This document shows, in pieces, positions 1-5,572 of a stretch of 7,635 nt of DNA. Numbering within the stretch: position 1 is the first letter of the stretch; each line of letters starts with the position of its first letter. The notes under the pieces were generated by a model, which was given only the letters and a program-made list of their open reading frames with translations, did no database searches and had not been told where the DNA came from. The position numbers and the translations under genes are program-made. The DNA comes from JBHEPS01 sp046261635 (lineage in GTDB: Bacteria; Acidobacteriota; Thermoanaerobaculia; Gp7-AA8), in NCBI GenBank assembly GCA_046261635.1, contig JBHEOL010000195.1:1-7635 (forward strand), in the 5' to 3' direction.

Positions 1-1
1 C

Positions 2-964
2 TTCCTCGGTCTCGACGCCCGCTACTTCGAGCGTGAGCAGCGGTACCTGCTCACCTACCGGGAGCCGTTCGTGTTCGAGTGGGACATTCCCGTCCAGTTC
101 ACTCACTTCCGCTCGCGCGAAGAAAAGCCGGACGACGGGACCCTGTTCCGCCGCGTGGGCACGTTCGTCGAAGCCTCTCGAATCGTGGGGGAGAGCCTCC
201 GCTGGTCGCTCCGCTACGAGTATCGAACGGTCGACTGCATCGATCTCGTCGCCGACGCGGAAGGCGACCGGTGCGAGAACCCCGACGCTCGCCTCGACCA
301 AAGGGAGATCGAGATTTCCAGCGTCACGCCGACCGTCTTCTGGGACCACAGGAACGACCAGATCAACCCGACGCGCGGCTCGTTCGCGAGCTCTTCACTC
401 GAATACGCGTTCCCCCTGTTCGCCGCCGATCCGGAATTTCTCAAGAGCTTCTCTCAGGGCGCCTGGTTCCACCCCCTCGGCGACCGGTCGGTTCTCGCCG
501 CCTCCGCGCGCATCGGGGTCATTCATCCTCTCTCTTCCGATCCGGTCGGATCGTTCGTTCCGTTCCCGGAAAGATTCACCGGGGGAGGAGAGTCGAGCCA
601 TCGCGGATTCGATCTCGACCGGCTGGGGATTCTCTGTGCAGACGGAGAGGAGGGATGCAACCCGACGCTGACCTCCATCGACGGGAAAATCTACCCTCTC
701 GGAGGCAATGCCATGCTTCTGGCCGGCATCGAATACCGCTTCCCGATCGTCGGGCAATTGCAGGGCGCAGCGTTCGTGGATGCCGGTAACGTCTGGGCAA
801 ACATCGAGGACATCGATTACGGCCAGATGCGTTATGGCGCAGGAACGGGGCTCCGCTACATCACGCCCCTGGGGCCGCTGCGACTCGACATCGGATGGAA
901 GCTCGATCGCCAGCCTCACGAGGATCCGTACGCGACGTTCCTGACCATTGGCTTCTCGTATTGA
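2..964 (+). CDS. Omp85/BamA-family outer-membrane beta-barrel protein, C-terminal part (5' truncated by window)
   Basis: The frame is open from the left edge and ends at TGA 962-964, giving 320 visible residues; the true start lies outside the window. It looks like the 16-strand barrel of Omp85 proteins (BamA, TamA and relatives), which insert beta-barrel proteins into the outer membrane. Seen directly: alternating strands; a WDHRNDQINPTRG segment matching the family's 'D.R.....PT.G' strand; an RGF triplet (nt 602-610) equivalent to the conserved (V)RGF/Y motif of loop 6; the stretch GGNAMLLAGIEYRFPI followed by FVDAGNVW; and an aromatic C-terminal residue (GFSY) expected of a BAM-recognised last strand. 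POTRA domains, if present, would be upstream and cannot be assessed. Two close cysteine pairs (CIDLVADAEGDRC and CADGEEGC) sit in probable surface loops and may form disulfides. BamA, TamA or another Omp85 subtype cannot be separated from this half. The family call is firm. Confidence 0.9.
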   Translation, partial: FLGLDARYFEREQRYLLTYREPFVFEWDIPVQFTHFRSREEKPDDGTLFRRVGTFVEASRIVGESLRWSLRYEYRTVDCIDLVADAEGDRCENPDARLDQREIEISSVTPTVFWDHRNDQINPTRGSFASSSLEYAFPLFAADPEFLKSFSQGAWFHPLGDRSVLAASARIGVIHPLSSDPVGSFVPFPERFTGGGESSHRGFDLDRLGILCADGEEGCNPTLTSIDGKIYPLGGNAMLLAGIEYRFPIVGQLQGAAFVDAGNVWANIEDIDYGQMRYGAGTGLRYITPLGPLRLDIGWKLDRQPHEDPYATFLTIGFSY

Positions 965-966
965 TG

Positions 967-987
967 AGCCCCTAGCCCCTAGCCCCT
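967..987. repeat. Three tandem copies of heptamer AGCCCCT
   Basis: Three perfect contiguous copies of AGCCCCT lie at 967-973, 974-980 and 981-987, two bases after the Omp85 stop codon and about 40 bp before fabI. The opposite strand reads as three GGGG runs separated by CTA. No hairpin or T-run is present, so it is not an intrinsic terminator. Its function is unknown; it may belong to an intergenic simple-repeat family of this genome. Confidence 0.85.
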
Positions 988-1024
988 GGGTTCCGTATGA
1001 TTCGGGCTCGAAGTGGAGGTGGGG

Positions 1025-1813
1025 ATGAAGCTTCTCGAAGGGCGGACGGGGATCATTTTCGGAGTTGCCAACAAGCGGTCGATCGCCTGGGCGATCGCGC
1101 AGGCGCTCTCTGAGGCCGGGATGCGGCTCGCGTTCACGTACCAGGGCGAGAGACTGAAGGAAACGGTCGAGGGGCTGGCGAACACGCTGCCCGACTCGAT
1201 CGTTCTCCCCTGCGACGTTACGGTCGAAGGCGACATCGAACGCGTGTTCGACCGCGTCGGGGCCGAGTTCGATGGCAATCTCGACACCCTCGTTCATTCG
1301 GTCGCTTTTGCCCCGAGAGAGGATCTCGAAAGAGACTTCTACCTGACCTCCCGCCACGGATTCCGAATCGCACACGAGATCTCGGCATACTCGCTGGTAG
1401 AGATGACGCGCGCGGCTCTTCCTCTTCTCGAGAAATCCGACCTCGCCTCGGTGCTGGCCCTTTCGTATTACGGTTCGCAGAAGGTCTCGCCGGGCTACAA
1501 CGTCATGGGTGTGGCCAAAGCGTCGCTCGAAGCCTCCATCCGTTACCTCGCCTGGGAGCTCGGCCCGAAGAATGTCCGCGTCAACGCGATCTCGGCCGGC
1601 CCGGTGAACACTCTCGCCGCCCGCGGAATCAAGGGCTTCACCACGATGCTCAAGCACCACGCCGATTCCTCCCCCCTCCGCCGGAATGTCGAGCTGCGCG
1701 AAGTGGCCGATGCGGCGCTTTTCCTGAGCTCACGCATGGCCTCGGGGATCACGGGCGAGGTACTGTTCGTCGATGCCGGCTACAACATCATGGGGGCGAG
1801 CGGCAGCGCCTGA
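1025..1813 (+). CDS. fabI: Enoyl-[acyl-carrier-protein] reductase (NADH), FabI
   Basis: FabI catalyses the last, NAD(P)H-dependent reduction of trans-2-enoyl-ACP in each cycle of cytosolic type II fatty acid synthesis, and is the classical triclosan target. The 262-residue product matches the usual FabI length (about 260). Seen: the nucleotide-binding segment GVANKRSIAWAIA (residues 13-25); HSVAFAP (91-97); the FabI-specific catalytic arrangement Tyr148, Tyr158 and Lys165 in SYYGSQKVSPGYNVMGVAK, with the two tyrosines ten apart and Y-x6-K as in E. coli FabI; and a C-terminal GEVLFVDAGYNIMG. This pattern separates it from FabL, FabV and ordinary SDR ketoreductases. ATG 1025 is chosen because GGAGG (1015-1019) lies five bases upstream; an in-frame GTG at 1013 would overlap that site. 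It stands 60 bp after the Omp85 gene on the same strand, so co-transcription is possible but not shown. Confidence 0.96.
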   Translation: MKLLEGRTGIIFGVANKRSIAWAIAQALSEAGMRLAFTYQGERLKETVEGLANTLPDSIVLPCDVTVEGDIERVFDRVGAEFDGNLDTLVHSVAFAPREDLERDFYLTSRHGFRIAHEISAYSLVEMTRAALPLLEKSDLASVLALSYYGSQKVSPGYNVMGVAKASLEASIRYLAWELGPKNVRVNAISAGPVNTLAARGIKGFTTMLKHHADSSPLRRNVELREVADAALFLSSRMASGITGEVLFVDAGYNIMGASGSA

Positions 1814-1834
1814 TCACCCGACCGTAAATGGTTG

Positions 1835-1905
1835 AGAAACAGCCGTTTGAGGTCGGTTATCTCCTCCTGTTTCTGGCATCCGGATCGCAATGGACCGGGG
1901 AGGAG
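1835..1905 (+). promoter_or_regulatory. Possible structured leader with Shine-Dalgarno sequestration upstream of the 94-aa membrane protein
   Basis: CTCCTCC (1861-1867) is an exact complement of GGAGGAG (1899-1905), which contains the ribosome-binding site of the following gene. Next to it, CTGTTTCT (1867-1874) is complementary to AGAAACAG (1835-1842). The order of the four arms is that of an H-type pseudoknot, or of two nearly exclusive hairpins. Pairing would hide the ribosome-binding site. This is read by eye without folding energies. CU-rich matches to purine-rich Shine-Dalgarno sequences arise by chance, so confidence is low. Confidence 0.3.
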
Positions 1906-1912
1906 AACATGA

Positions 1913-2197
1913 ATGACCGACACCGTCAGCCCGACGACTCAATTTCATCCCTACACCCCGCCCGATGCCATCCCGATCGCCGAGCGCGAACAGGGGTTGC
2001 TCCGGCAGAGCCTGACCCGGATCGGGATCAATCCGGATCGAGCGACGAGTGCCGCCTGGCGCACCGGTGCCTGGGTCCGGCGTCATCCGAGAGCGATCGT
2101 GGGAGGTCTGGCCGCAGCCGTAGTGGGCATCGCGCTGGTTCGCTCGCGGCTCGCGAAGACTCCCGGGCCCCGTCGCCCGGAAAGACCGCCTTTCTAG
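1913..2197 (+). CDS. Small single-pass membrane protein of unknown function
   Basis: This encodes 94 residues that I do not recognise as a named family. The N-terminal half is soluble and mixed-charge. Then comes WVRRHPR, a single hydrophobic segment AIVGGLAAAVVGIALV (residues 61-76) flanked by arginines, and a basic, proline-rich tail (KTPGPRRPERPPF). The pattern 'R..P...vGglAaavGi.L' recalls the C-terminal anchor of ElaB/YqjD (DUF883)-type inner-membrane proteins, but the long N-terminal helix of those is short or missing here, so this is only a likeness. ATG 1913 is preferred because AGGAG (1901-1905) is seven bases upstream. A second ATG four bases earlier (1909) opens a different frame with an arginine/serine-rich, featureless product. 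The gene lies 99 bp after fabI and converges on hutU with a 15-bp gap. The frame is credible because of the ribosome-binding site and the membrane helix. Confidence 0.65.
   Translation: MTDTVSPTTQFHPYTPPDAIPIAEREQGLLRQSLTRIGINPDRATSAAWRTGAWVRRHPRAIVGGLAAAVVGIALVRSRLAKTPGPRRPERPPF
2163..2194. terminator. Weak candidate bidirectional termination hairpins between convergent genes
   Basis: Two short perfect inverted repeats lie at the end of the small membrane-protein gene: CCGGGC/GCCCGG (2163-2168 with 2175-2180, six-base loop), then GAAAG/CTTTC (2180-2184 with 2190-2194, five-base loop), sharing base 2180. They fall where the convergent hutU transcript would also end. Neither is followed by a clear T-run on either strand, so a canonical intrinsic terminator is not supported. 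Confidence 0.2.
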
Positions 2198-2212
2198 TCC
2201 GCGCGGGAAGAA

Positions 2213-3904
2213 TCAGCGTTTTTCCCGAGGCGCCGCCATAGGCAGGTCGATCCCGCGCTCGCGGGCCACCTCGAGCGCGCGCTCGTAACCGGCATCCGCG
2301 TGCCGCATCACGCCGGTCCCCGGATCGGTCGTCAGAACGCGCTCGAGCCGGGCCGCGCTCTCCGGAGTCCCTTCCGCAACCACGACCATTCCCGCATGCA
2401 GCGAATATCCAATTCCGACGCCGCCACCATGGTGGAACGAAACCCAGGTGGCCCCGGCCGCAGTGTTGAGCAGGGCGTTGAGGATCGGCCAGTCGCCGAT
2501 CGCGTCGGACCCGTCCTTCATCCCTTCCGTTTCCCGGTTCGGTGAAGCCACCGAGCCCGAGTCGAGGTGATCGCGCCCGATCACGATCGGCGCCGAGACT
2601 TCTCCGCTGCGGACCAGCTCGTTGAATCGAAGCCCCGCCTTCGCGCGCTCGCCGTATCCGAGCCAGCAGATCCGTGACGGCAGGCCCTGGAAGGCGACCC
2701 TCTTCTGCGCCATCCGTATCCAGCGATGGAGAGCGTCATCTTCGGGGAACAGCTCGAGAATCGCCTCGTCGGTGCGCAGGAGGTCCTTCTCATCGCCCGA
2801 CAGGACGGCCCACCGGAACGGTCCTTTCCCCTCGCAGAAGAGCGGGCGGATGTAGAGCGGCACGAAGCCGAGAACATCGAAGGCATCGTCCACCCCGGCT
2901 GCCTTCGCCTGGCCGCGGAGATTGTTCCCGTAATCGAAGGTGACCGCGCCGCGGCGTTGCAGCTCGAGCATCAGGCGCATGTGTTCGGCCATCGTCTTCA
3001 TGGAGAGCTCGATGTACCGGGCCGGGTTCTCCTCGCGCAGGGAGAGGGCGCTCCGGAAGCTCATCCCCGAGGGGACGTAGCCGTGAAGTTCGTCATGGGC
3101 AGACGTCTGGTCCGTGAGGACGTCGGGGACGACGCCTCGATCGCGGAGCGCCTCCAGGAGATTCACCGCATTGATGGGGATTCCGATCGAAACCGCTTCA
3201 CCGCGCTGCTTTGCCTCGAGGGCACGGGCGATGCCGCTCTCGAGATCGCTTGCCCGCTCGTCGAGGTAGCGCGTGAAGAGCCTCTTCTCGATGCGTGTCT
3301 CGTCGACTTCGGCAACGAGACAGACGGCGTCGTTCATCGTCGCGGCGAGCGGCTGGGCACCGCCCATCCCCCCGAGCCCCGCCGTGACGACGAGCCGTCC
3401 GCGGAGGCTTCCGCCGAAGTGCTTGCGCGCGACCGCGGCAAAGCACTCGAACGTCCCCTGGAGGATTCCCTGGCTTCCGATGTAGATCCACGAGCCCGCG
3501 GTCATCTGCCCATACATCGTGAGGCCGAGCCCTTCGAGCCTGCGAAACTCATCACCAGTCGCCCAATGCGGGACGAGATTGGAGTTCGCGATCAGCACCC
3601 GGGGGGCATTCTCGTGGGTCGTGAACACGCCCACCGGCTTACCGGACTGGACGAGCATCGTCTCATCGGGCCCGAGTCTGCGAAGCGTATCGACGATGGC
3701 GTCGAACGCTTCCCAGCTCCGGGCGGCGCGGCCGGTGCCACCGTAGACGATCAGCTCGTCGGGCCGCTCAGCCACGTCGGGATCGAGGTTGTTCATCAGC
3801 ATCCGGAGGACGGCTTCCTGCTGCCATCCCCGGCAGGAGATCGCGGTTCCGCGAGGTGCGCGGACGGTTCGGGCGCCGGTGGGAGTGTGCTGGGTCGTGG
3901 TCAT
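2213..3904 (-). CDS. hutU: Urocanate hydratase (urocanase)
   Basis: HutU is the second enzyme of histidine degradation; it hydrates urocanate to 4-imidazolone-5-propanoate in the cytosol using tightly bound NAD+. The product is 563 residues against about 555 for the family, with conservation end to end. Seen: YGGTGRAARSWEAF (54-67); SGKPVGVF (87-94); the NAD-binding glycine-rich segment TAGLGGMGGAQPLA (174-187); TDQTSAHD (264-271); GLPSRICWLGYGER (407-420) carrying Cys413, which corresponds to the active-site cysteine; and RDHLDSGSVASPNRETEGMKDGSDAIGDWPI followed by HHGGGVGIGYS. The ATG is supported by GGAG (3911-3914 on this strand) six bases upstream. No hutH, hutI, hutG/F or hutC lies in the window, so this is a solitary or edge member of the pathway. 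It is divergent from nth. Confidence 0.97.
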   Translation of the reverse strand: MTTTQHTPTGARTVRAPRGTAISCRGWQQEAVLRMLMNNLDPDVAERPDELIVYGGTGRAARSWEAFDAIVDTLRRLGPDETMLVQSGKPVGVFTTHENAPRVLIANSNLVPHWATGDEFRRLEGLGLTMYGQMTAGSWIYIGSQGILQGTFECFAAVARKHFGGSLRGRLVVTAGLGGMGGAQPLAATMNDAVCLVAEVDETRIEKRLFTRYLDERASDLESGIARALEAKQRGEAVSIGIPINAVNLLEALRDRGVVPDVLTDQTSAHDELHGYVPSGMSFRSALSLREENPARYIELSMKTMAEHMRLMLELQRRGAVTFDYGNNLRGQAKAAGVDDAFDVLGFVPLYIRPLFCEGKGPFRWAVLSGDEKDLLRTDEAILELFPEDDALHRWIRMAQKRVAFQGLPSRICWLGYGERAKAGLRFNELVRSGEVSAPIVIGRDHLDSGSVASPNRETEGMKDGSDAIGDWPILNALLNTAAGATWVSFHHGGGVGIGYSLHAGMVVVAEGTPESAARLERVLTTDPGTGVMRHADAGYERALEVARERGIDLPMAAPREKR

Positions 3905-3921
3905 GATCTGCTCCGGACCGG

Positions 3922-3927
3922 ATTCTA
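3922..3927 (-). promoter_or_regulatory. Possible -10 element for hutU
   Basis: On the minus strand TAGAAT matches five of six bases of the bacterial -10 consensus and lies 17 bases before the hutU start codon. A start site about seven bases downstream would give a leader of about ten bases beginning at the GGAG ribosome-binding site. No recognisable -35 hexamer sits at 16-18 bp, so support is weak. Confidence 0.25.
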
Positions 3928-3928
3928 T

Positions 3929-3967
3929 CGCGGGATCCGGATCGGTCGCTCTTCCCGCGGGATCCGG
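3929..3967. repeat. 12-bp direct repeat CGCGGGATCCGG in the hutU-nth divergent region
   Basis: Two perfect copies of CGCGGGATCCGG lie at 3929-3940 and 3956-3967, 27 bp apart start to start. Each contains the palindrome GGATCC. The first copy sits one base upstream of the candidate hutU -10 element, so the pair is well placed to be an operator. It does not resemble the AT-rich site known for HutC. Paired GC-rich 12-mers can occur by chance in this composition. Confidence 0.45.
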
Positions 3968-4062
3968 CGAGGATCACGTCGATTCCGAAGGGAAACAATC
4001 ACACCTGCGCGCTCGTGCGGATCGTCCGACTCTCGTGGCCGGTGGACGATTGGAGCCCGTCG

Positions 4063-4068
4063 TACAAT
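4063..4068 (+). promoter_or_regulatory. Possible -10 element for nth
   Basis: TACAAT matches five of six -10 consensus bases. A start site near 4075 would leave about 20 bases before ATG 4096, enough for the AGGAAGG ribosome-binding site. No good -35 hexamer is seen at normal spacing; the nearest likeness, TGGACG at 4043-4048, is only 14 bp away. Confidence 0.3.
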
Positions 4069-4095
4069 GGCGGGCGAATGCCCAGGAAGGCCGGG

Positions 4096-4764
4096 ATGAA
4101 GAAGCTGCGGGATGGCGCGGCCGCCCCACGGGCGGAGCGAGTGGAGGAGATCCTCCGGCGTCTTCGCGCGATGGTTCCGAAGCCGGCCGTATCGCTCGAC
4201 TTCCGGACCCCGTGGGAGCTTCTCGCGGCGACGATCCTGGCTGCCCAGAGCACTGACGCCCGCGTCAACATGGTCACGAAGGATCTGTTCGCGAAATATC
4301 CCACCGTCGGGGACATCGCGCGGGCCGACACGGCGGAGTTGGAGCAGGACATCCGCACCACGGGCTATTTTCGAAGCAAGGCCCGCTCTCTTCAGGGAGC
4401 GGCGAACGTCATTTTGAAGGAGCACGGAGGCGAGGTGCCGGACACCTTGGAGCAACTCGTCGAGCTCCCCGGCGTCGGAAGGAAAACGGCCAACGTCGTC
4501 CTCGGCAATGCGTTCGGCCGGAGCGTGGGCATCGTCGTCGATACCCACGTGATACGAGTGTCCCAAAGGCTGGGGCTCTCGACCAATTCCGATCCGGTCA
4601 GGATCGAGCAGGATCTGATGGAGATCATTCCGAAACGGGAGTGGGTGAAGTTCTCTCACCGCGTGATCCTGCATGGCCGCGCCATCTGTGTTGCGCGAAA
4701 GCCGCTTTGCGGCGACTGTCTTCTGAACGAAGTTTGCCCGAGCGCCCGCGAGCCGCGTCTCTGA
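4096..4764 (+). CDS. nth: Endonuclease III (DNA glycosylase/AP lyase)
   Basis: Nth removes oxidised pyrimidines and cleaves abasic sites in base excision repair. The product has 222 residues from ATG 4096, against 211 for E. coli Nth. Seen: LLAATILAAQSTD (42-54); the helix-hairpin-helix LPGVGRKTANVVLGNAFG (124-141) with catalytic Lys130; VDTHV with catalytic Asp149; and the C-terminal [4Fe-4S] loop Cys198-x6-Cys205-x2-Cys208-x5-Cys214. All key residues are present, so it should be active. The start is chosen because AGGAAGG (4084-4090) lies five bases upstream. The same frame is open further left, with an in-frame ATG at 4078 and GTG at 4015; neither has as good a ribosome-binding site, and GTG 4015 lies before the candidate -10. 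It is divergent from hutU and followed after 32 bp by the membrane protein gene on the same strand. Confidence 0.96.
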   Translation: MKKLRDGAAAPRAERVEEILRRLRAMVPKPAVSLDFRTPWELLAATILAAQSTDARVNMVTKDLFAKYPTVGDIARADTAELEQDIRTTGYFRSKARSLQGAANVILKEHGGEVPDTLEQLVELPGVGRKTANVVLGNAFGRSVGIVVDTHVIRVSQRLGLSTNSDPVRIEQDLMEIIPKREWVKFSHRVILHGRAICVARKPLCGDCLLNEVCPSAREPRL

Positions 4765-4796
4765 CGGGTCAGGCGGTCGGGACAGGAGGAAAGACG

Positions 4797-5222
4797 ATGA
4801 TGAAGTTCTCACCCCTGGCGATCAGGATGCTCGTTCTGTCGATTCTGGTGGCGGGCCTCTCGGTTGCACCCGTGCTGACCGGGGAGCTCGCGGCGCAGAC
4901 TTCGACCTCGCCGACGACGACGACCTACTACGAAGACGACGGAGTGGAAGAGGTGCCGCCCGCCGCATGCGCCGGCTGTCTCGCGGTCGGTATGGCGGTT
5001 CCGCTCGTCCTGCTCGTCCTCTCCATCGGCATTGCGCTCTGGATCTTCCGCGATGCGAAGGAGCGGGGAATCCAGTCGCCCCCGCTCTGGGCGGTTCTCG
5101 GGTTTCTCTTCAACGTCCTCGGGCTCGTGATCTATCTGATCGCGCGCAAGAACATGTCGCCGGGGCGTCCGGCGGATCCGGGAGCCGGATCGCCGCCGCC
5201 TCCTCCCCCCCCCGCGGGATGA
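4797..5222 (+). CDS. Secreted or membrane protein with signal peptide and two transmembrane helices, proline-rich tail
   Basis: This 141-residue protein is not assigned to a named family. Order: N-terminal signal-like segment (KFSPLAIRMLVLSILVAGLSVAPVLTGELAAQ, residues 3-34) with a plausible cleavage after the LAA; an acidic/threonine-rich linker (35-53); a CAGC pair (Cys58, Cys61); helix 1 (about 61-83); a short polar loop RDAKERGIQSPP; helix 2 (about 97-116, LWAVLGFLFNVLGLVIYLIAR); and a tail of glycines and seven consecutive prolines. The 'lWifrDA+eRG...p.lWavl.f..n.lGl.iYli.R' hairpin resembles the two-helix module found at the N terminus of cardiolipin-synthase-like proteins (PLDc_N) and in small membrane proteins; this is an analogy by eye. 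ATG 4797 has AGGAGG (4784-4789) at a good distance; ATG 4800 is an equal alternative. Its stop overlaps the yidD start (ATGA). Confidence 0.8.
   Translation: MMKFSPLAIRMLVLSILVAGLSVAPVLTGELAAQTSTSPTTTTYYEDDGVEEVPPAACAGCLAVGMAVPLVLLVLSIGIALWIFRDAKERGIQSPPLWAVLGFLFNVLGLVIYLIARKNMSPGRPADPGAGSPPPPPPPAG
5205..5213. repeat. C9 homopolymer at the membrane protein-yidD junction
   Basis: Nine consecutive C encode the last three prolines of the upstream protein's poly-Pro tail, six bases before its stop codon TGA. The yidD frame is open without stops across this tract, so a -1 slip here would read through into YidD without needing its ATG. Homopolymers of this length are prone to slippage by polymerases or ribosomes and to sequencing error. 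Confidence 0.8.
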
Positions 5223-5536
5223 AAGAGCCTTCGCTGGCGGCGAAGATTCTGATCGGGACAGCCATCCTCCTCGGGGGGGTGGCTGCCCACGACGCCATGG
5301 TCCCGGTTCCGCGGGAGATCACGACCCGCGTGGCGATCGGCGCGATCGAAGGATACCGAGCGGTGATCTCCCCGCTGCTGCGGGGGAGGGTGGCCTGCCG
5401 CTTCGAGCCGACCTGTTCGGTCTACGGACTTGAATCGATCCGGCAGCACGGCGCGCTTCGCGGGGGATGGAAAGCCGCGCGCCGCCTGTCCCGTTGCACG
5501 ACCGCGACTCCGATGGGAACGATCGACCCGCCCTGA
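5219..5536 (+). CDS. yidD: Membrane protein insertion efficiency factor YidD
   Basis: YidD is a small inner-membrane-associated protein that helps YidC insert and fold membrane proteins. The 105-residue product has an N-terminal hydrophobic segment (about 8-23), an amphipathic part (IEGYRAVISPLL, 43-54) and the family core CRFEPTCSVYGLESIRQHG (60-78), GGWKAARRLSRC (82-93), ending PMGTIDPP. Cys60, Cys66 and Cys93 match the three conserved cysteines. The ending differs from the common PGGxDPVP. ATG 5219 overlaps the previous stop as ATGA, and there is no purine-rich ribosome-binding site, only a C9 run and GCGGG, so translation probably depends on coupling to the upstream gene. In many genomes yidD lies between rnpA and yidC; here it is elsewhere, paired with a two-helix membrane protein. 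It converges on mazG with a 17-bp gap. Confidence 0.92.
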   Translation: MKEPSLAAKILIGTAILLGGVAAHDAMVPVPREITTRVAIGAIEGYRAVISPLLRGRVACRFEPTCSVYGLESIRQHGALRGGWKAARRLSRCTTATPMGTIDPP

Positions 5537-5572
5537 GGTCCGCCAGGGCCGAATCAGAGCCCGCGGGTTTTT
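5530..5572 (+). terminator. Candidate yidD terminator overlapping the end of mazG
   Basis: GCCCTG (5530-5535) pairs with CAGGGC (5544-5549), spanning the yidD stop. A second option, GGGC (5546-5549) with GCCC (5559-5562), is followed after GCGGG by TTTTT (5568-5572). Neither stem directly abuts the T-run, and the T-run encodes part of MazG on the other strand, so the call is tentative. Confidence 0.25.

Noticed and set aside
967..990. G-quadruplex on the minus strand of the heptamer repeat
   Set aside because: Only three GGGG runs are present nearby; a fourth G-run needed for an intramolecular quadruplex is missing.
395..1660. Long open frame (421 codons) on the minus strand
   Set aside because: It lies antisense to the Omp85 tail and fabI, is rich in Arg/Glu/Asp/Gly as expected from the GC-rich complement of coding DNA, and shows no domain.
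2017..2036. CCGGAT/ATCCGG inverted repeat
   Set aside because: It is a six-base stem inside a coding region of GC-rich DNA where GGATC/CCGG words recur; nothing else supports a function.
1828..2241. Alternative frame over the small membrane protein, including ATG 1909
   Set aside because: It gives an Arg/Ser/Pro-rich product without a membrane helix, and it overlaps the end of hutU. The ribosome-binding site spacing is better for ATG 1913.
2726..4099. Long open frame (457 codons) on the plus strand across hutU
   Set aside because: It is antisense to a fully conserved urocanase and runs through the divergent promoter region; the product is low-complexity and charged.
3925..4812. Open frame of 295 codons on the minus strand
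   Set aside because: It is antisense to nth, whose catalytic and iron-sulfur motifs are intact, and no family is recognisable.
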